From: Microcystis panniformis FACHB-1757
GTDB lineage: Bacteria; Cyanobacteriota; Cyanobacteriia; Cyanobacteriales; Microcystaceae
DNA length: 64,000 bases
Reading direction: 5' to 3'
Assembly: GCF_001264245.1 (NCBI RefSeq)
Contig: NZ_CP011339.1
Coordinates: 3,410,001 to 3,474,000, forward strand
Position 1 is the first letter of the stretch, and each line of letters begins with the position of its first letter. Shown in pieces: positions 17,537 to 26,894 of the stretch. Below the pieces are notes generated by a model. The model had not been told where the DNA came from. It did no database searches and saw only the letters and a program-made list of their open reading frames with translations. Position numbers and translations under genes: made by a program.

Positions 17537-17947
17537 CTAAGAATTGGCAGGATTTTCGGGGGGAAAATAACGATCTAAAATCTCAACCATGCGGGATTGT
17601 CTTCCTTCATTGTCAAATCGATTGTAAAAATCTGACTGAACCTCATAAAAATCCGACATCGATCGAGTTAATTGTCCTAGCAGTTGATCAAGTCCCCGTC
17701 TGTCTTTTTCCCATTCTTTTTTAGACTCAGCAAGACTATTAGTTAACGCTTCGATCGATTTAGCGTTATAATTAGCGATCACTCTAGTTTCTTTTAATCC
17801 CTGATTGGTTTCCTGTAGTCCTAATTTAATCTCCTGTAATCCTAATCTAATCTCCTGTAGTCCTGATTTAATCTCCCGTAGTTCTGTTAGGGTATTTTCA
17901 GCAAGAGATTCGAGTCTATCTAGTCTATTTTCTTCCGAGTTACTCAT
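17537..17947 (-). CDS. Coiled-coil protein of unknown function
   Basis: 136 residues, ATG 17947. Residues 8-60 are a heptad coiled coil with near-tandem heptapeptides (SGLQEIR, LGLQEIK, LGLQETN, QGLKETR) that also repeat at DNA level (21-bp period). The remaining part is charged and helical and ends PPENPANS. Not recognised beyond a general cyanobacterial coiled-coil family. The start codon is preceded directly by a CTGATAA array ending CTGAAT-ATG, with no Shine-Dalgarno. Confidence 0.65.
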   Translation of the reverse strand: MSNSEENRLDRLESLAENTLTELREIKSGLQEIRLGLQEIKLGLQETNQGLKETRVIANYNAKSIEALTNSLAESKKEWEKDRRGLDQLLGQLTRSMSDFYEVQSDFYNRFDNEGRQSRMVEILDRYFPPENPANS

Positions 17948-17950
17948 ATT

Positions 17951-17985
17951 CAGTTATCAGTTATCAGTTATCAGTTACCACTTTC
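17951..17985 (-). repeat. Heptamer array abutting a start codon
   Basis: Four or so copies of TTATCAG on the plus strand (CTGATAA on the coding strand) directly upstream of the ATG at 17947. Confidence 0.9.
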
Positions 17986-18101
17986 TTACTGATTACTATT
18001 TACTGATTCAGTAAGTAATCTCAATTAATTGTTAGATAGTGGGACAGGCTTCTGGTTCTTTATATGTTATCTTTAATTATAACCGGCTACCTAGTTGATG
18101 A

Positions 18102-18172
18102 TAGGTGGTGCGTTACGACGGATTGTTACCTTTAAGTCAAAACAGGAATTTTTGCCGTCTAACGCACCCTAC
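18102..18172. repeat. Inverted repeat TAGGTGGTGCGTTACG ... CGTCTAACGCACCCTAC
   Basis: Imperfect palindrome in the gap before the CyanoP gene's 3' end; similar GTGCGTTA/TAACGCAC repeats are dispersed in cyanobacteria. Confidence 0.6.
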
Positions 18173-18203
18173 ATTTTACTGAAAATTTCCTATCCTCTGA
18201 CAT

Positions 18204-18752
18204 TTAACTAACCGAGAAAGAATCAACGATAGTTTCAAAGAGTTCTTGAATTTGCGTCCAACGTTTTTGGGAAGTGGAAAGATTAAAAGAATAGAGTTTA
18301 TGATTATTAACCGTGACGCTGGCCAGATTATGACGTTCTTGGCCGTTGACTAATTTAACTTGATATTCGAGGATATAATAATCTTGGCCGTCAATTTGAT
18401 GGGATTCTGAGCGAATTAATTCTACTTCCTTATCAAGATTGGGGTTAAGACTGTTATTTTTTAGGAGACGATAGCCAACTTCCGAGGGGGTCCCTAAATC
18501 TGTTAAAGTTTTATTGTCGGGGACGGGATTGATAATAACGCTTAAATTTTCGCTCGTTTCGATCAGGTCATGAAAAACCACATCTACTCCTGCAACTTTT
18601 TTCACATCCACCTGCGTCCAACCATTAGGATATAAAAATTGATAGCCTTGGCTGCCACTGGTGTATCCTTGCAGTCCAGCGATGGGAGTTGCACAACCGG
18701 TGAAGAGGAGGGTGGTAATTAGGAGGAAAGTCGCCAAAAGAGATTTAATCAT
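18204..18752 (-). CDS. PsbP-like photosystem II lipoprotein (CyanoP)
   Basis: 182 residues. N-terminal signal with lipobox LLFTGC (cysteine at residue 19), then the PsbP fold: QGYTSGSQGYQFLYPNGWTQVDVKK and DVVFHDLIETSENLSVIINPV, ending LFETIVDSFSVS. CyanoP is a thylakoid lumenal lipoprotein that helps early photosystem II assembly around D2. Full length; no operon partners on this strand. Confidence 0.92.
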   Translation of the reverse strand: MIKSLLATFLLITTLLFTGCATPIAGLQGYTSGSQGYQFLYPNGWTQVDVKKVAGVDVVFHDLIETSENLSVIINPVPDNKTLTDLGTPSEVGYRLLKNNSLNPNLDKEVELIRSESHQIDGQDYYILEYQVKLVNGQERHNLASVTVNNHKLYSFNLSTSQKRWTQIQELFETIVDSFSVS

Positions 18753-18814
18753 GATATTTTGACCTGTAAGTAGGGCTGTTTAATTTTACCTTGAATTGTT
18801 TAGGTGAACGGATT

Positions 18815-19597
18815 ATGAAAATTAAGAAAAAATTGACAATTATTATAGCTATAGCGACTTTTTTACTGACTATCTCTCCCCTAAGCGCTCAAACTACCGC
18901 TAACCCCGTGAAAGCTGTAGAATTTTATAATCGGGGGGTGGATCGTTTAACCGCAGGGGATTACTCAGGGGCGATCGCCGATTTTACTCAAGCTCTACAA
19001 TTAGAACCGAAGGATGCCGATGCTTACTATAATCGCGGCTATGCGGAATTAGTTCTCGGCCAGTACGAGCGAGCGATCGCAGATTATACCCAGGCCTTGA
19101 CAATCAACCCCAATTATGTTAATGCTCTCGGTAATCGTTGTTATGTGCATTATCTGACGAAAAAATACGAGGCAGCGGTGGAAGATTGCACAAAAGCGAT
19201 CGCTTTAAACGGAAATTTTGCTGATTTCTTTATTTATCGCGGTAATGCTAAGGATGACTTGGGAAGACACCTAGAAGCGATCGAGGATTACACAAAAGCT
19301 TTGAGTTTACAGGGAACTAGAGGACAGGATCGCATTTTCTATAATCGCGCCCTGTCCTATAACCGAGCCGGACAGCAGGAAATGGCTTTAAGGGACTATA
19401 ATGAGAGTCTGAAAATTAATGCTAATTTTGCCGAAGCGTACCACAATCGGGGTTTGACCTATTATAAATTGGGAAACAGGGAAAAAGCGATCGCTGATTT
19501 AGAGGAGGCGGCCCGTCTAGCGTTATCTCAGGGTAAACAGGGGACTGCGGCTAAGTCTCAGTCAGCAGTGGCATTAATTCAGGGTCAAAAGCCTTAA
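18815..19597 (+). CDS. Secreted TPR-repeat protein
   Basis: 260 residues from ATG 18815 (gtgaa upstream; an in-frame TTG at 18791 is less likely). Signal peptide about residues 1-28 (LTIIIAIATFLLTISPLSAQ). About six TPR units follow, with repeated AIADFTQALQLEPKDADAYYNRG-type consensus, ending in a low-complexity tail. TPRs mediate protein contacts; partner unknown. Probably periplasmic or lumenal. Confidence 0.88.
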   Translation: MKIKKKLTIIIAIATFLLTISPLSAQTTANPVKAVEFYNRGVDRLTAGDYSGAIADFTQALQLEPKDADAYYNRGYAELVLGQYERAIADYTQALTINPNYVNALGNRCYVHYLTKKYEAAVEDCTKAIALNGNFADFFIYRGNAKDDLGRHLEAIEDYTKALSLQGTRGQDRIFYNRALSYNRAGQQEMALRDYNESLKINANFAEAYHNRGLTYYKLGNREKAIADLEEAARLALSQGKQGTAAKSQSAVALIQGQKP

Positions 19598-19671
19598 AAT
19601 AGGGAGTAGTTGTGATATTAGCGGTAAAGAGGAGTGAAAGGGGCTAAATCGCAACTACGAGGGACTAAATT

Positions 19672-19851
19672 TTAGCCAGCTTGAGATGCGTAAAAAGCGA
19701 CGGCTAACAGTCCACCGACAAGTGTGATCGCAGCAACACCCCAGAAAAGATAATTACGTTGTTGCGATTTAGTGGGGGGATCCGCTTGATAAACTTTCGG
19801 TTCGGCGGCGAAATTATTTAAGCGTCCACCTTCTTCATTTGTATAAGGCAT
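19672..19851 (-). CDS. psb34: Psb34-like photosystem II assembly protein (ssl1498 family)
   Basis: 59 residues from ATG 19851. MPYTNEEGGRLNNFAAEPKVY is the family start; one membrane helix follows (about 34-54, YLFWGVAAITLVGGLLAVAF). Psb34 is a small HLIP-like protein that binds near CP47 during late photosystem II assembly. A two-residue longer start at a TTG is possible but unlikely. Confidence 0.85.
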   Translation of the reverse strand: MPYTNEEGGRLNNFAAEPKVYQADPPTKSQQRNYLFWGVAAITLVGGLLAVAFYASQAG

Positions 19852-19934
19852 AATCAAAACCTCAAATATGACAATTTTTCAGGAAAAAAATCCTCTTATT
19901 ACAATCGTACAACATATCAGTAACCGAGTCGGGT

Positions 19935-20265
19935 ATGTTGAAAATTCCCACGGGGATAACAATTCTTAGTCTTGGGGTAACTGCCGGACTCTGCTATTTT
20001 TATTAGCGATCGCATTTTCAAGGATTGAAACTGCGAAAACAAGTTTAAAAAGGCTAATAACAAGTAGAAAAAACTATAATTGAATTGTCCCAACGTCTAG
20101 CATAGTATAGCCAAGAATTACAGCAAGCAGTAGCTAAAACCAATCAAGCTAAACAGATAAAAAAACAATTTTTAGGGAAAATTACTGCGGAATTTCGCGA
20201 CCCTCTGGCGATGAATGTTATTAGAGCGAGTTTCTCTGGACAGCCTAGCAGAAATTCGCCCTAGA
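19935..20265 (+). pseudogene. Decayed sensor histidine kinase-like remnant
   Basis: ATG at 19935 opens a short hydrophobic segment (MLKIPTGITILSLGVTAGLC) and stops at TAG. Further along, in broken frames, ELQQAVAKTNQAKQIKKQF and LGKITAEFRDPL resemble the coiled coil and H-box region of a histidine kinase (the usual phosphorylated His is not readable). Several stops and frame changes; no intact product. Weak call based on pattern only. Confidence 0.35.
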
Positions 20266-20285
20266 CATCTCTGGTTTTATTATCC

Positions 20286-21296
20286 CTAAAATGGTGGTAA
20301 ATAACCCATGGCATTTTTGACTCGATCGAGAGTTTGATTGGCCACCGCTTCTGCTTTGAGACGACCTTGCCGTAAAACTGTGGCTAAATAATCTTTATCC
20401 TCTCTAATTTCGGTGTATTTTTCCTGAATAGGTTGCAGAGATTCTATGGTAACTTCTGTTAACATCGGTTTAAATTGTCCCCAACCTAAATCTGCACATT
20501 CTCCCGCGACCACCTCTTGACTTTTTCCCGATAAAATGCTATAGAGAGTTAATAAATTATGGCATTCGGGACGTTCTGGATCATCGAAAGTTAAACCCTT
20601 AACTAGATCGGTTTTACAGCGTTTAATTTTCTTGGCAATGACATCGGGACTATCGAGAATATTAATCCGACTCATCTCGGAAGGATCGGATTTAGACATT
20701 TTATTCCGGCCATCGGTTAAACTCATCACCCGCGCTCCTTCCTTGCGGATCATCGGATCAGGAAGTTTTAAAATTGGTTGTTTCGGTTGCCCAAAAAGAT
20801 GATTAATTCTAACAGCTATATCGCGGGTTAATTCTAAATGTTGTTTTTGATCTTCTCCCACAGGTACTTTATCGGCATCATAGAGTAGAATATCGGCAGC
20901 CATTAGTACGGGATAATCGAGTAACCCCGTGCCAACATTTTCCCCCTGTTTAATTGCTTTTTCTTTAAATTGAATCATATCGGTTAACCAATTTAAAGGG
21001 GTGATACAATTCAATAACCAAGTTAATTCTGTATGAGCTTTAACGTGGGATTGGACAAAGATAGTCGCGTATTCTAAATCAATTCCGCAGGCTAAATATA
21101 AAGCGGCAATTGCTAAAGTATCCTCCGCAAGAGTGGCGGGATTATGGGGAACGGTGATCGCGTGTAAATCGACCACACAAAAGAAATTATCGTAGTCTTG
21201 TTGTCCCTCCACCCAATTGCGGATCGCACCTAGATAATTGCCTAAATGTAAATTGCCAGTTGGTTGCACACCAGATAAGATTCTTTGTTTACCCAT
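20286..21296 (-). CDS. trpS: Tryptophanyl-tRNA synthetase
   Basis: 336 residues, ATG 21296. Class Ic synthetase: RILSGVQPTGNLHLGNYLGA (HIGH-like HLGN), DLHAITVPH, DADKVPVGEDQKQHLELTRD, and the KMSKS loop NKMSKSDPS near residue 200. Charges tRNA-Trp. Complete, standard bacterial length. Confidence 0.97.
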   Translation of the reverse strand: MGKQRILSGVQPTGNLHLGNYLGAIRNWVEGQQDYDNFFCVVDLHAITVPHNPATLAEDTLAIAALYLACGIDLEYATIFVQSHVKAHTELTWLLNCITPLNWLTDMIQFKEKAIKQGENVGTGLLDYPVLMAADILLYDADKVPVGEDQKQHLELTRDIAVRINHLFGQPKQPILKLPDPMIRKEGARVMSLTDGRNKMSKSDPSEMSRINILDSPDVIAKKIKRCKTDLVKGLTFDDPERPECHNLLTLYSILSGKSQEVVAGECADLGWGQFKPMLTEVTIESLQPIQEKYTEIREDKDYLATVLRQGRLKAEAVANQTLDRVKNAMGYLPPF

Positions 21297-21357
21297 AACT
21301 CATGCGATCGCTTTTTTTCATGATTTCATTGTATCAGTTTTTGCAGCTAATTTCATC

Positions 21358-22671
21358 CTAAATCCAATTGGGAAAAATCATTCTCAGATAATAATCCCGC
21401 ACTGACAGGGGAATGCCTAAATAAATTGGTAGCCAATGGATAAAAGCAAAAATTATCAAAATTATCAGCGAGCGTGAGCCATTTTTATAAATAGGACTGG
21501 AACTTTCTAAACCATCGGCTAAGAGCCAAGCTAGGGCAATCCAAGTGAAGCTATAGGCAGCCATATAATGATAGAGAAAAGTACAGCGACTAATTTTTAA
21601 CCAGGGCAGCAGATTGGCAATATAGTTACAGATAAGATAGGCAGAAATTACTCGCTCTTTTCGGTTAAATAATCGACTAAAAACCACTAGAATTGCTCCC
21701 GTAGAAAACCACCACAAAAACGGATTACCCATAGCGTGAACATCATAAATTTTATCACCTACTCTCTTAAAATAATAAGCCACAGGTCGCCCCATTACTA
21801 ACCAACTATACCAGGGAGAACAATAGGGATGAACATCAGATTGATTGCCCTTTATTCTCTGATGAAATGACCAAATTTCTTGATGTACTTGCCAAAAATT
21901 ATATTGATGGTTGACGAGAAGATGAGGTATCCACAGCAAACTATAGGTAACTAGGGGAAAGACAATTAAAGCGATAAAAATGTCCTCTAATCTCAGGTTA
22001 GTTACCTTTGTCCAAAGATGATCTTTTGACTGCTCTTGATTAAATAATTTTATTAACCAAGCAATACCGATAAAAATAAATATTCCCAGTAAAAACCCTA
22101 AGCCATTCCATTTAATATTTGCCGCTAAACCGAAAGAAACTCCCGATAATAATAACCAATTGAGGTTTGAATTTTTCTGGAGTGCTAATAAAAAAAATAA
22201 TTGTCCAGACAAACCGAATAAAATTAAGTAAATATTATTGAGAGCATAGCGGGATTCCACCAGAAATAATCCGTCTAAACTAGCGAGAAAAGTTGTGATT
22301 AAAAATACAGTTTTTCTCTGGATTAATTGATAAGCAATTCCCCCAATAATTAGGGGAATAAAAGAACCAGTGAAAGCATTTAACCAGCGATAACTAAAAG
22401 TTGAGCGCAGGGAACCCGTTAAATTATTAATGGCTTCAGGAGCGGCAGGAAAATGGGAACCAATCCAGATACTAATAGCAATTAAATATTGACTTAACGG
22501 TGGGTGCGACTGGAAAAATTCTTTACCGATTAGATATTCATTGCCGTATTTAGCATAATAAACTTCATCGAAAACAAGAGTATTAAACTGACTGAGATTC
22601 CAGAATCTTATTCCTAGGGAAAATACAAATATTCCTAGGATAGATAGGTTAAATTTTACTTGAGAATTCAT
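21358..22671 (-). CDS. PMT-family membrane glycosyltransferase (phospholipid-carrier-dependent)
   Basis: 437 residues with about 9-10 membrane helices. First loop FDEVYYAKYGNEYLIGKEFFQSHPPLSQYL has the conserved Asp-Glu and HPP of the PMT/GT39 fold. A large loop carries PYCSPWYSWLVMGRPVAYYF, and later comes FLYHYMAAYSF. Such enzymes move a sugar from a polyprenyl phosphate to proteins or lipids outside the membrane. Nothing in the neighbourhood identifies the acceptor. Confidence 0.88.
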   Translation of the reverse strand: MNSQVKFNLSILGIFVFSLGIRFWNLSQFNTLVFDEVYYAKYGNEYLIGKEFFQSHPPLSQYLIAISIWIGSHFPAAPEAINNLTGSLRSTFSYRWLNAFTGSFIPLIIGGIAYQLIQRKTVFLITTFLASLDGLFLVESRYALNNIYLILFGLSGQLFFLLALQKNSNLNWLLLSGVSFGLAANIKWNGLGFLLGIFIFIGIAWLIKLFNQEQSKDHLWTKVTNLRLEDIFIALIVFPLVTYSLLWIPHLLVNHQYNFWQVHQEIWSFHQRIKGNQSDVHPYCSPWYSWLVMGRPVAYYFKRVGDKIYDVHAMGNPFLWWFSTGAILVVFSRLFNRKERVISAYLICNYIANLLPWLKISRCTFLYHYMAAYSFTWIALAWLLADGLESSSPIYKNGSRSLIILIIFAFIHWLPIYLGIPLSVRDYYLRMIFPNWI

Positions 22672-22684
22672 GGAAAGATAATAG

Positions 22685-23314
22685 TTATGATAACTGGGAA
22701 TTTTCTGTTAAACACAAGCGAAATTCTTTGACAGCAAGACGGGGATTAGGATGGTTGACGTATTCGGCTAATAATTCTAAATTTAAATCCGGTAATAAAG
22801 CACTTTTAGGGATTAAAATATATTCGCCATTCTCTTGCAAAGAATAAATTTTTAACTGATTATCTTGCCAAAACCAAACCTCTTGAGTTCCTAATCTTTG
22901 ATAAACTTCTAAAACTTTCAGGCTGCCACTGGTTAAGATGATTTCAATCGCCAAATCAGGAAACTCTTTTTCTGTAAATAAACAAAAACATTCATCTGGT
23001 TCTTTTCCCGCTTCTTTTTCCTGTTTTCGCAAAGTGGTGGAACCTAATCCCCAGAAATCAATTTCAGCATATTCTAAATAAACTTCTACCAATCTACCGA
23101 TATTTTTTTTGCTAACTTCGTGACGACGACTAGGAGCCATAATTTCTACCATTCCATCTAGGTAAGTAATGCGATAACTGGAACTATCTTCTAAATGTTT
23201 TAAGAGGGTTTCGTACTGTTGCCAATTAACCCCAGAAATAAACATTCTTTGTTCAGGATCATTAGCTTTTAACTCGAAATCTTCTAATCCTTGTAACCGA
23301 ATCGTAGTCATCAT
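22685..23314 (-). CDS. Uma2 family (DUF820) putative endonuclease
   Basis: 209 residues, start at 23314 or the adjacent ATG at 23311. Uma2/PD-(D/E)XK-like pattern: RITYLDGMVEIMAPSRRHE, FPDLAIEIILTSGSLKVLEVYQRLGTQEVWFW. Cyanobacteria carry dozens of these, often near mobile DNA; enzymatic activity is not proven. Only distantly related to the four similar Uma2 genes at 37523 and 56263-58844. Last gene of a leftward cluster with the methyltransferase upstream. Confidence 0.9.
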   Translation of the reverse strand: MMTTIRLQGLEDFELKANDPEQRMFISGVNWQQYETLLKHLEDSSSYRITYLDGMVEIMAPSRRHEVSKKNIGRLVEVYLEYAEIDFWGLGSTTLRKQEKEAGKEPDECFCLFTEKEFPDLAIEIILTSGSLKVLEVYQRLGTQEVWFWQDNQLKIYSLQENGEYILIPKSALLPDLNLELLAEYVNHPNPRLAVKEFRLCLTENSQLS

Positions 23315-23348
23315 AAAATTAATTACCTCATCTATTTTACTTAATTAC

Positions 23349-25397
23349 TCAGGAAGACTTATTTTGATTTCTTCTGGCGTTAATTTTAGCGCGTAAAATC
23401 CTAACTTTATAGGGATCGGCATCTTTTCGCCACAGAATCTGATAGCCCTTGATTGTAGCACAATGCTCCTCTAAACATTTTTGCCAACCCTGTAAACGTT
23501 CGATCGCTTTTCTATCTTCTAACAATCCCCAATCCTTTTCTAATTGAGTTAAGCGAACCAATTTATCATAGTTGGGATAATCCGCCGTTACTAAAAGCTC
23601 TTTTTCGTGTAGAATTGGCGGATTAGGACTATCCTGGTAATCGCGAAAACTAAAATCAGCCGAACCTAAATATACATCCATGCTAGTAGCTAAAATCGGA
23701 TGAATTTCTGTATCAAAATTGGGGTAATAGAGATAGGAAATTTTGGGTTGACGAAAAGATAAACGAACAACGTTAGCATTTTCTAACCGTCCGATAGTTT
23801 GACTAGCACAACCTTCATATAAGCGTAATAACATCGGTAATTTTTCCAAAACGCTAATATGAATAGTTAGGGAATAACGGGAAAGTTTGCCTAAGGAACT
23901 ATTTTCACAAGTACGAGCGATCGCTGCCAAATTTCCCGCACTTATTAACACTTCTTCTGCTAAAGCGCAAGCATTGCGATAACTGCCAAATAAAGCTTTA
24001 AAATCGGCACGGGTAGCGGGGGATAATTCCCGTACTTTCGGACAGTGGCTAAATTGACTTAAAGCTAAATAAAGTAAAAGATCGGCGCGTCTTTTGTCGG
24101 CAATTATCTCCCATTCTTCCCCTTCTGTTACTTGTAGAATCACTTGAAAAGCGCGTCTAAAAGTGCCAAATTCTGCCTTAATTTCTTCCTCTTGTAATAA
24201 TTCTCCCGCGACGGGTAAACGTCCCTGCTGGGTGTAAAATTCCATCAGGGGAGTCAATAAATCTTCGTAATCTTCAAAGCATTTGAGATGGGTTTTAATT
24301 TTAGGAGTGGCAGTGCGGGAACGACATCTCGATAAACGAAAAATTTCGGCTTTTTCTTCCTCTCGAAAAACCAGATAAATTCCCAAAGTTATTGGAATAG
24401 AATCAACCCCCAAAGTGCTATCAATATACTGTTTTAGTTCTTCCTGTTGATAGTATTTTTGAAAAGTATTGCGACGAGTTATAATTCCATCTTCATAAGC
24501 CATTAAACCCCGTTCGCTATCATCAATTAGTATCTGTGCCGAAACAATTAAAACTTGACGGGTTAATTGCCAAGCTTTTAATAAAGCTTCTTGCCGTTCT
24601 TCGGCGGATTCAATAACATTAATTACATAGCCTAAATTAACAATATCAGATTCAATTAAAGGACTATCGGGACGATAATAAGGATCCCAACCTTCACTTT
24701 GATAACCCTGTTCAGCTATGCGTTCTATATCACCTCCATAACCACAACCGTAATCAAAAAAAGTGGTTTCAGGAAGAAATAATCCCGCCGCTAATGCTAA
24801 TCTTGCCGGACGAGAAAGGGTTTTGCGAACAAGAGCAGCTTTGTGGCGATCAATTATTATTGATTTTTCCCTTTGTCCCTCTAGATTACAAACTAAATAA
24901 TCTCCTGCAAAATCAAGGTGATGCTTTCTTAAAAGCCGTTGCCATTCCTGTTTAGTACCGATGGGATAAGAACTGTTTAAAAGTCCTAAAGCACTTTCGA
25001 TTTTTGTGAGATGCTCGAATTCTTCATAAAGGGGATAGTCCCTAGTAACAAAAGTTTCTTTTCGGTGTAAAATGGGCGGATTATCAGCATTTTGATAATT
25101 CCATTCATTCAAGATTAATGTCCCCATATCTACCACTAAACTTTTAGTTAAAACTGGGTGAGGTTCCCGATCAAAATCGGGATAAAAAAGATAGGATATT
25201 TTCGGTTTATCGGTACTAAATTTAATTATTGTTGCCTCGGATAAATGCTGATTAATTCTTGCTTGTTGTTCGTAATTCTGGAGGATAGGATCCAATTGAT
25301 GTAATGCTTCTCTATGAACATAAAGCGCCCCCGGTAATAGTTTACCGATGGGACTAACTTGACACAGTTGCACGATTAAGGCGAAATTCTCAGCCAT
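23349..25397 (-). CDS. DNA phosphorothioation-associated putative methyltransferase
   Basis: 682 residues from ATG 25397 (an in-frame TTG at 25421 adds eight). Resembles the family annotated as DNA phosphorothioation-associated putative methyltransferase. The SAM-binding loop is FFDYGCGYGGDIERIAEQGY near residue 215. Notably, the N-terminal domain (about 11-160) and the C-terminal domain (about 496-645) are paralogous: KISYLFYPDFDREPHPVL versus KISYLYYPNFDTEIHPIL, and NPPILHRKETFVTRDYPLY versus NPPILHEKELLVTADYPNY. No dnd genes (dndA-E) are in the window, so it stands alone here. Confidence 0.78.
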   Translation of the reverse strand: MAENFALIVQLCQVSPIGKLLPGALYVHREALHQLDPILQNYEQQARINQHLSEATIIKFSTDKPKISYLFYPDFDREPHPVLTKSLVVDMGTLILNEWNYQNADNPPILHRKETFVTRDYPLYEEFEHLTKIESALGLLNSSYPIGTKQEWQRLLRKHHLDFAGDYLVCNLEGQREKSIIIDRHKAALVRKTLSRPARLALAAGLFLPETTFFDYGCGYGGDIERIAEQGYQSEGWDPYYRPDSPLIESDIVNLGYVINVIESAEERQEALLKAWQLTRQVLIVSAQILIDDSERGLMAYEDGIITRRNTFQKYYQQEELKQYIDSTLGVDSIPITLGIYLVFREEEKAEIFRLSRCRSRTATPKIKTHLKCFEDYEDLLTPLMEFYTQQGRLPVAGELLQEEEIKAEFGTFRRAFQVILQVTEGEEWEIIADKRRADLLLYLALSQFSHCPKVRELSPATRADFKALFGSYRNACALAEEVLISAGNLAAIARTCENSSLGKLSRYSLTIHISVLEKLPMLLRLYEGCASQTIGRLENANVVRLSFRQPKISYLYYPNFDTEIHPILATSMDVYLGSADFSFRDYQDSPNPPILHEKELLVTADYPNYDKLVRLTQLEKDWGLLEDRKAIERLQGWQKCLEEHCATIKGYQILWRKDADPYKVRILRAKINARRNQNKSS

Positions 25398-25440
25398 GGC
25401 AATTAATCTGTCTAATGACAAATTCTAGAGACAGAAAAAA

Positions 25441-26220
25441 CTAAATAAATCTAGTTAAATGAACCCGATAGCGCTCTTTTTTGGTCACAGTAACCTCACC
25501 CACTTCTAGACGACCTTTTCCCCGAAAAGAAATCAAATCACCAGTTTTAACATTATAACTAGATTGACTGATATCTTTCCAGTTAACTCGCACATCCCCA
25601 GCGCTAATTGCTTCGGCCATTTTACTGCGAGAAATGCCAAAACCCGCCGAGGCGATCGCATCTAAACGTAAGGAAGCTTCCACCGTATTAATTTCTTTTT
25701 TTTGCGGTGGTCTAACTTTTAATTCCGCCAAAGGAATCAGGCTAGTTTTCACGGGAACCGAACGCACTTGTCGCAAATTAGCAGATAAAAAATCTGCCAA
25801 TTCAGGCACTACAATTGCCTGCGCTCCTCGCTCACCTAAAACAATTATATCGCCGACTTTTTCCCGGACGATACCCGTCCCCAACATCGCCCCTAAAAAA
25901 TCCCGATGGTTAGCGGTATCAAAAAGAAAATTACCGGCAATATCAAGGGCAGATAGGGGAATATCTGTTACTGTCAAAGGTAGATCAACTCTAGCAATAC
26001 CGAGGCGCTGTCTTTCTGCTTGGGGATAACCGCCCCATTTTTGCATTGACACATCGGTTAAACGCTGAAAAACCCGTTCTACTTCCGCTAAAACCGCGGG
26101 AGAAAGAAAGTCTGTCACCGTCACTTCCCAAGTCTTAATCGCTTGTTCGGCTTTATCAATAACTTTCGCTATGTCCTCGCGGTTCTCGACACCCTTTAGT
26201 AATTCTTCTCTTGGTAACAT
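25441..26220 (-). CDS. Photosystem II S4 domain protein (YlmH-like)
   Basis: 259 residues from ATG 26220. N-terminal two thirds match the YlmH/photosystem II S4 family (FLSPAVLAEVERVF, GGYPQAERQRLGIARVDLPL, NHRDFLGAMLGTGIVREKVGDI). The S4 RNA-binding domain is at about residues 185-245 (RLDAIASAGFGISRSKMAEAISAGDVRVNW). Bacterial relatives act in ribosome rescue or division; the cyanobacterial form was named for a photosystem II link. Complete. Confidence 0.9.
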   Translation of the reverse strand: MLPREELLKGVENREDIAKVIDKAEQAIKTWEVTVTDFLSPAVLAEVERVFQRLTDVSMQKWGGYPQAERQRLGIARVDLPLTVTDIPLSALDIAGNFLFDTANHRDFLGAMLGTGIVREKVGDIIVLGERGAQAIVVPELADFLSANLRQVRSVPVKTSLIPLAELKVRPPQKKEINTVEASLRLDAIASAGFGISRSKMAEAISAGDVRVNWKDISQSSYNVKTGDLISFRGKGRLEVGEVTVTKKERYRVHLTRFI

Positions 26221-26286
26221 TGTTTTGTGGTAATTAATCAAAAATTCTTAGGAAAAAATCAAATGACCGATAACTTATTCCTAATA

Positions 26287-26377
26287 AGTACCTAGGCAAA
26301 ATTATTTACACATGACGATCATTGCCCCGTAAGGGTTTTAGCTCGATCAGGCAGGTAATTAATTTTGCATGACTACT
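26287..26377. mobile_element. 91-bp MITE derived from the IS630 element at 54254
   Basis: Flanked by TA (26285-26286, 26378-26379). Left end AGTACCTAGGCAAAATTA and right end (reverse complement) AGTAGTCATGCAAAATTA are the same two distinct ends as the IS630 copy at 54254-55532, with the transposase deleted. Confidence 0.85.
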
Positions 26378-26384
26378 TAACCGT

Positions 26385-26894
26385 TCACCCTTCTAGGGCG
26401 TATCCTTGCAGATTTTCGGGGTTAAATTGACGGAGTATAAGAGTCGCTTGATTTTTCAGGTTTTCCGAACCCTGCACGATAATAATATATTTTCCGGCAC
26501 CGAGACGATTGCGATAGGGAAGTGCATCGCCACTGCCGGACGATAAACCCACGCCGCCACCGACAAAAATACTGCCCATCGCCCCCCCAATCGCCCCGGC
26601 AATGCCGCCCACGATATGATTGCCCGGTTCTCCGGCCCAATCAAAGGTATGCAATCCCGTAATCAGGTTAAAAAGGTAGCCCCCGGCAAAACCGAAGGGA
26701 ATTAGCCAAAAAGCCATGAGAGTAGCCCGTTTTTTGGCCTGTTGGAAGGGATCGATCAAACCGAACTCATCGGCACTTTTATAGCCGCGACCGAGAATGG
26801 TCACTTGAGATTGGGGAATTCCCGCTTTTTCGAGGGCAACGGCAGCTTCTTCTGCTTCTATGCGATCAGCTAACACGGCAATGAGATAATTCAT
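26385..26894 (-). CDS. Small membrane protein with glycine-rich core, unknown function
   Basis: 169 residues from ATG 26894, chosen for GGAG immediately upstream. The N-terminal 45 residues (YLIAVLADRIEAEEAAVALEKAGIP) look like the alpha-beta module of general-stress/YflT-type proteins. Two hydrophobic glycine-rich stretches follow (LIPFGFAGGYLFNLI; GGIAGAIGGAMGSIFVGGGVG), a glycine-zipper-like pattern. The end KYIIIVQGSENLKNQATLIL resembles the second half of a ferredoxin-like fold. Function unknown; conserved in cyanobacteria from memory. Confidence 0.7.
   Translation of the reverse strand: MNYLIAVLADRIEAEEAAVALEKAGIPQSQVTILGRGYKSADEFGLIDPFQQAKKRATLMAFWLIPFGFAGGYLFNLITGLHTFDWAGEPGNHIVGGIAGAIGGAMGSIFVGGGVGLSSGSGDALPYRNRLGAGKYIIIVQGSENLKNQATLILRQFNPENLQGYALEG

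Noticed and set aside
18815..19597. Possible link of the TPR gene and CyanoP as an operon
   Set aside because: They are divergent, with separate short upstream regions.
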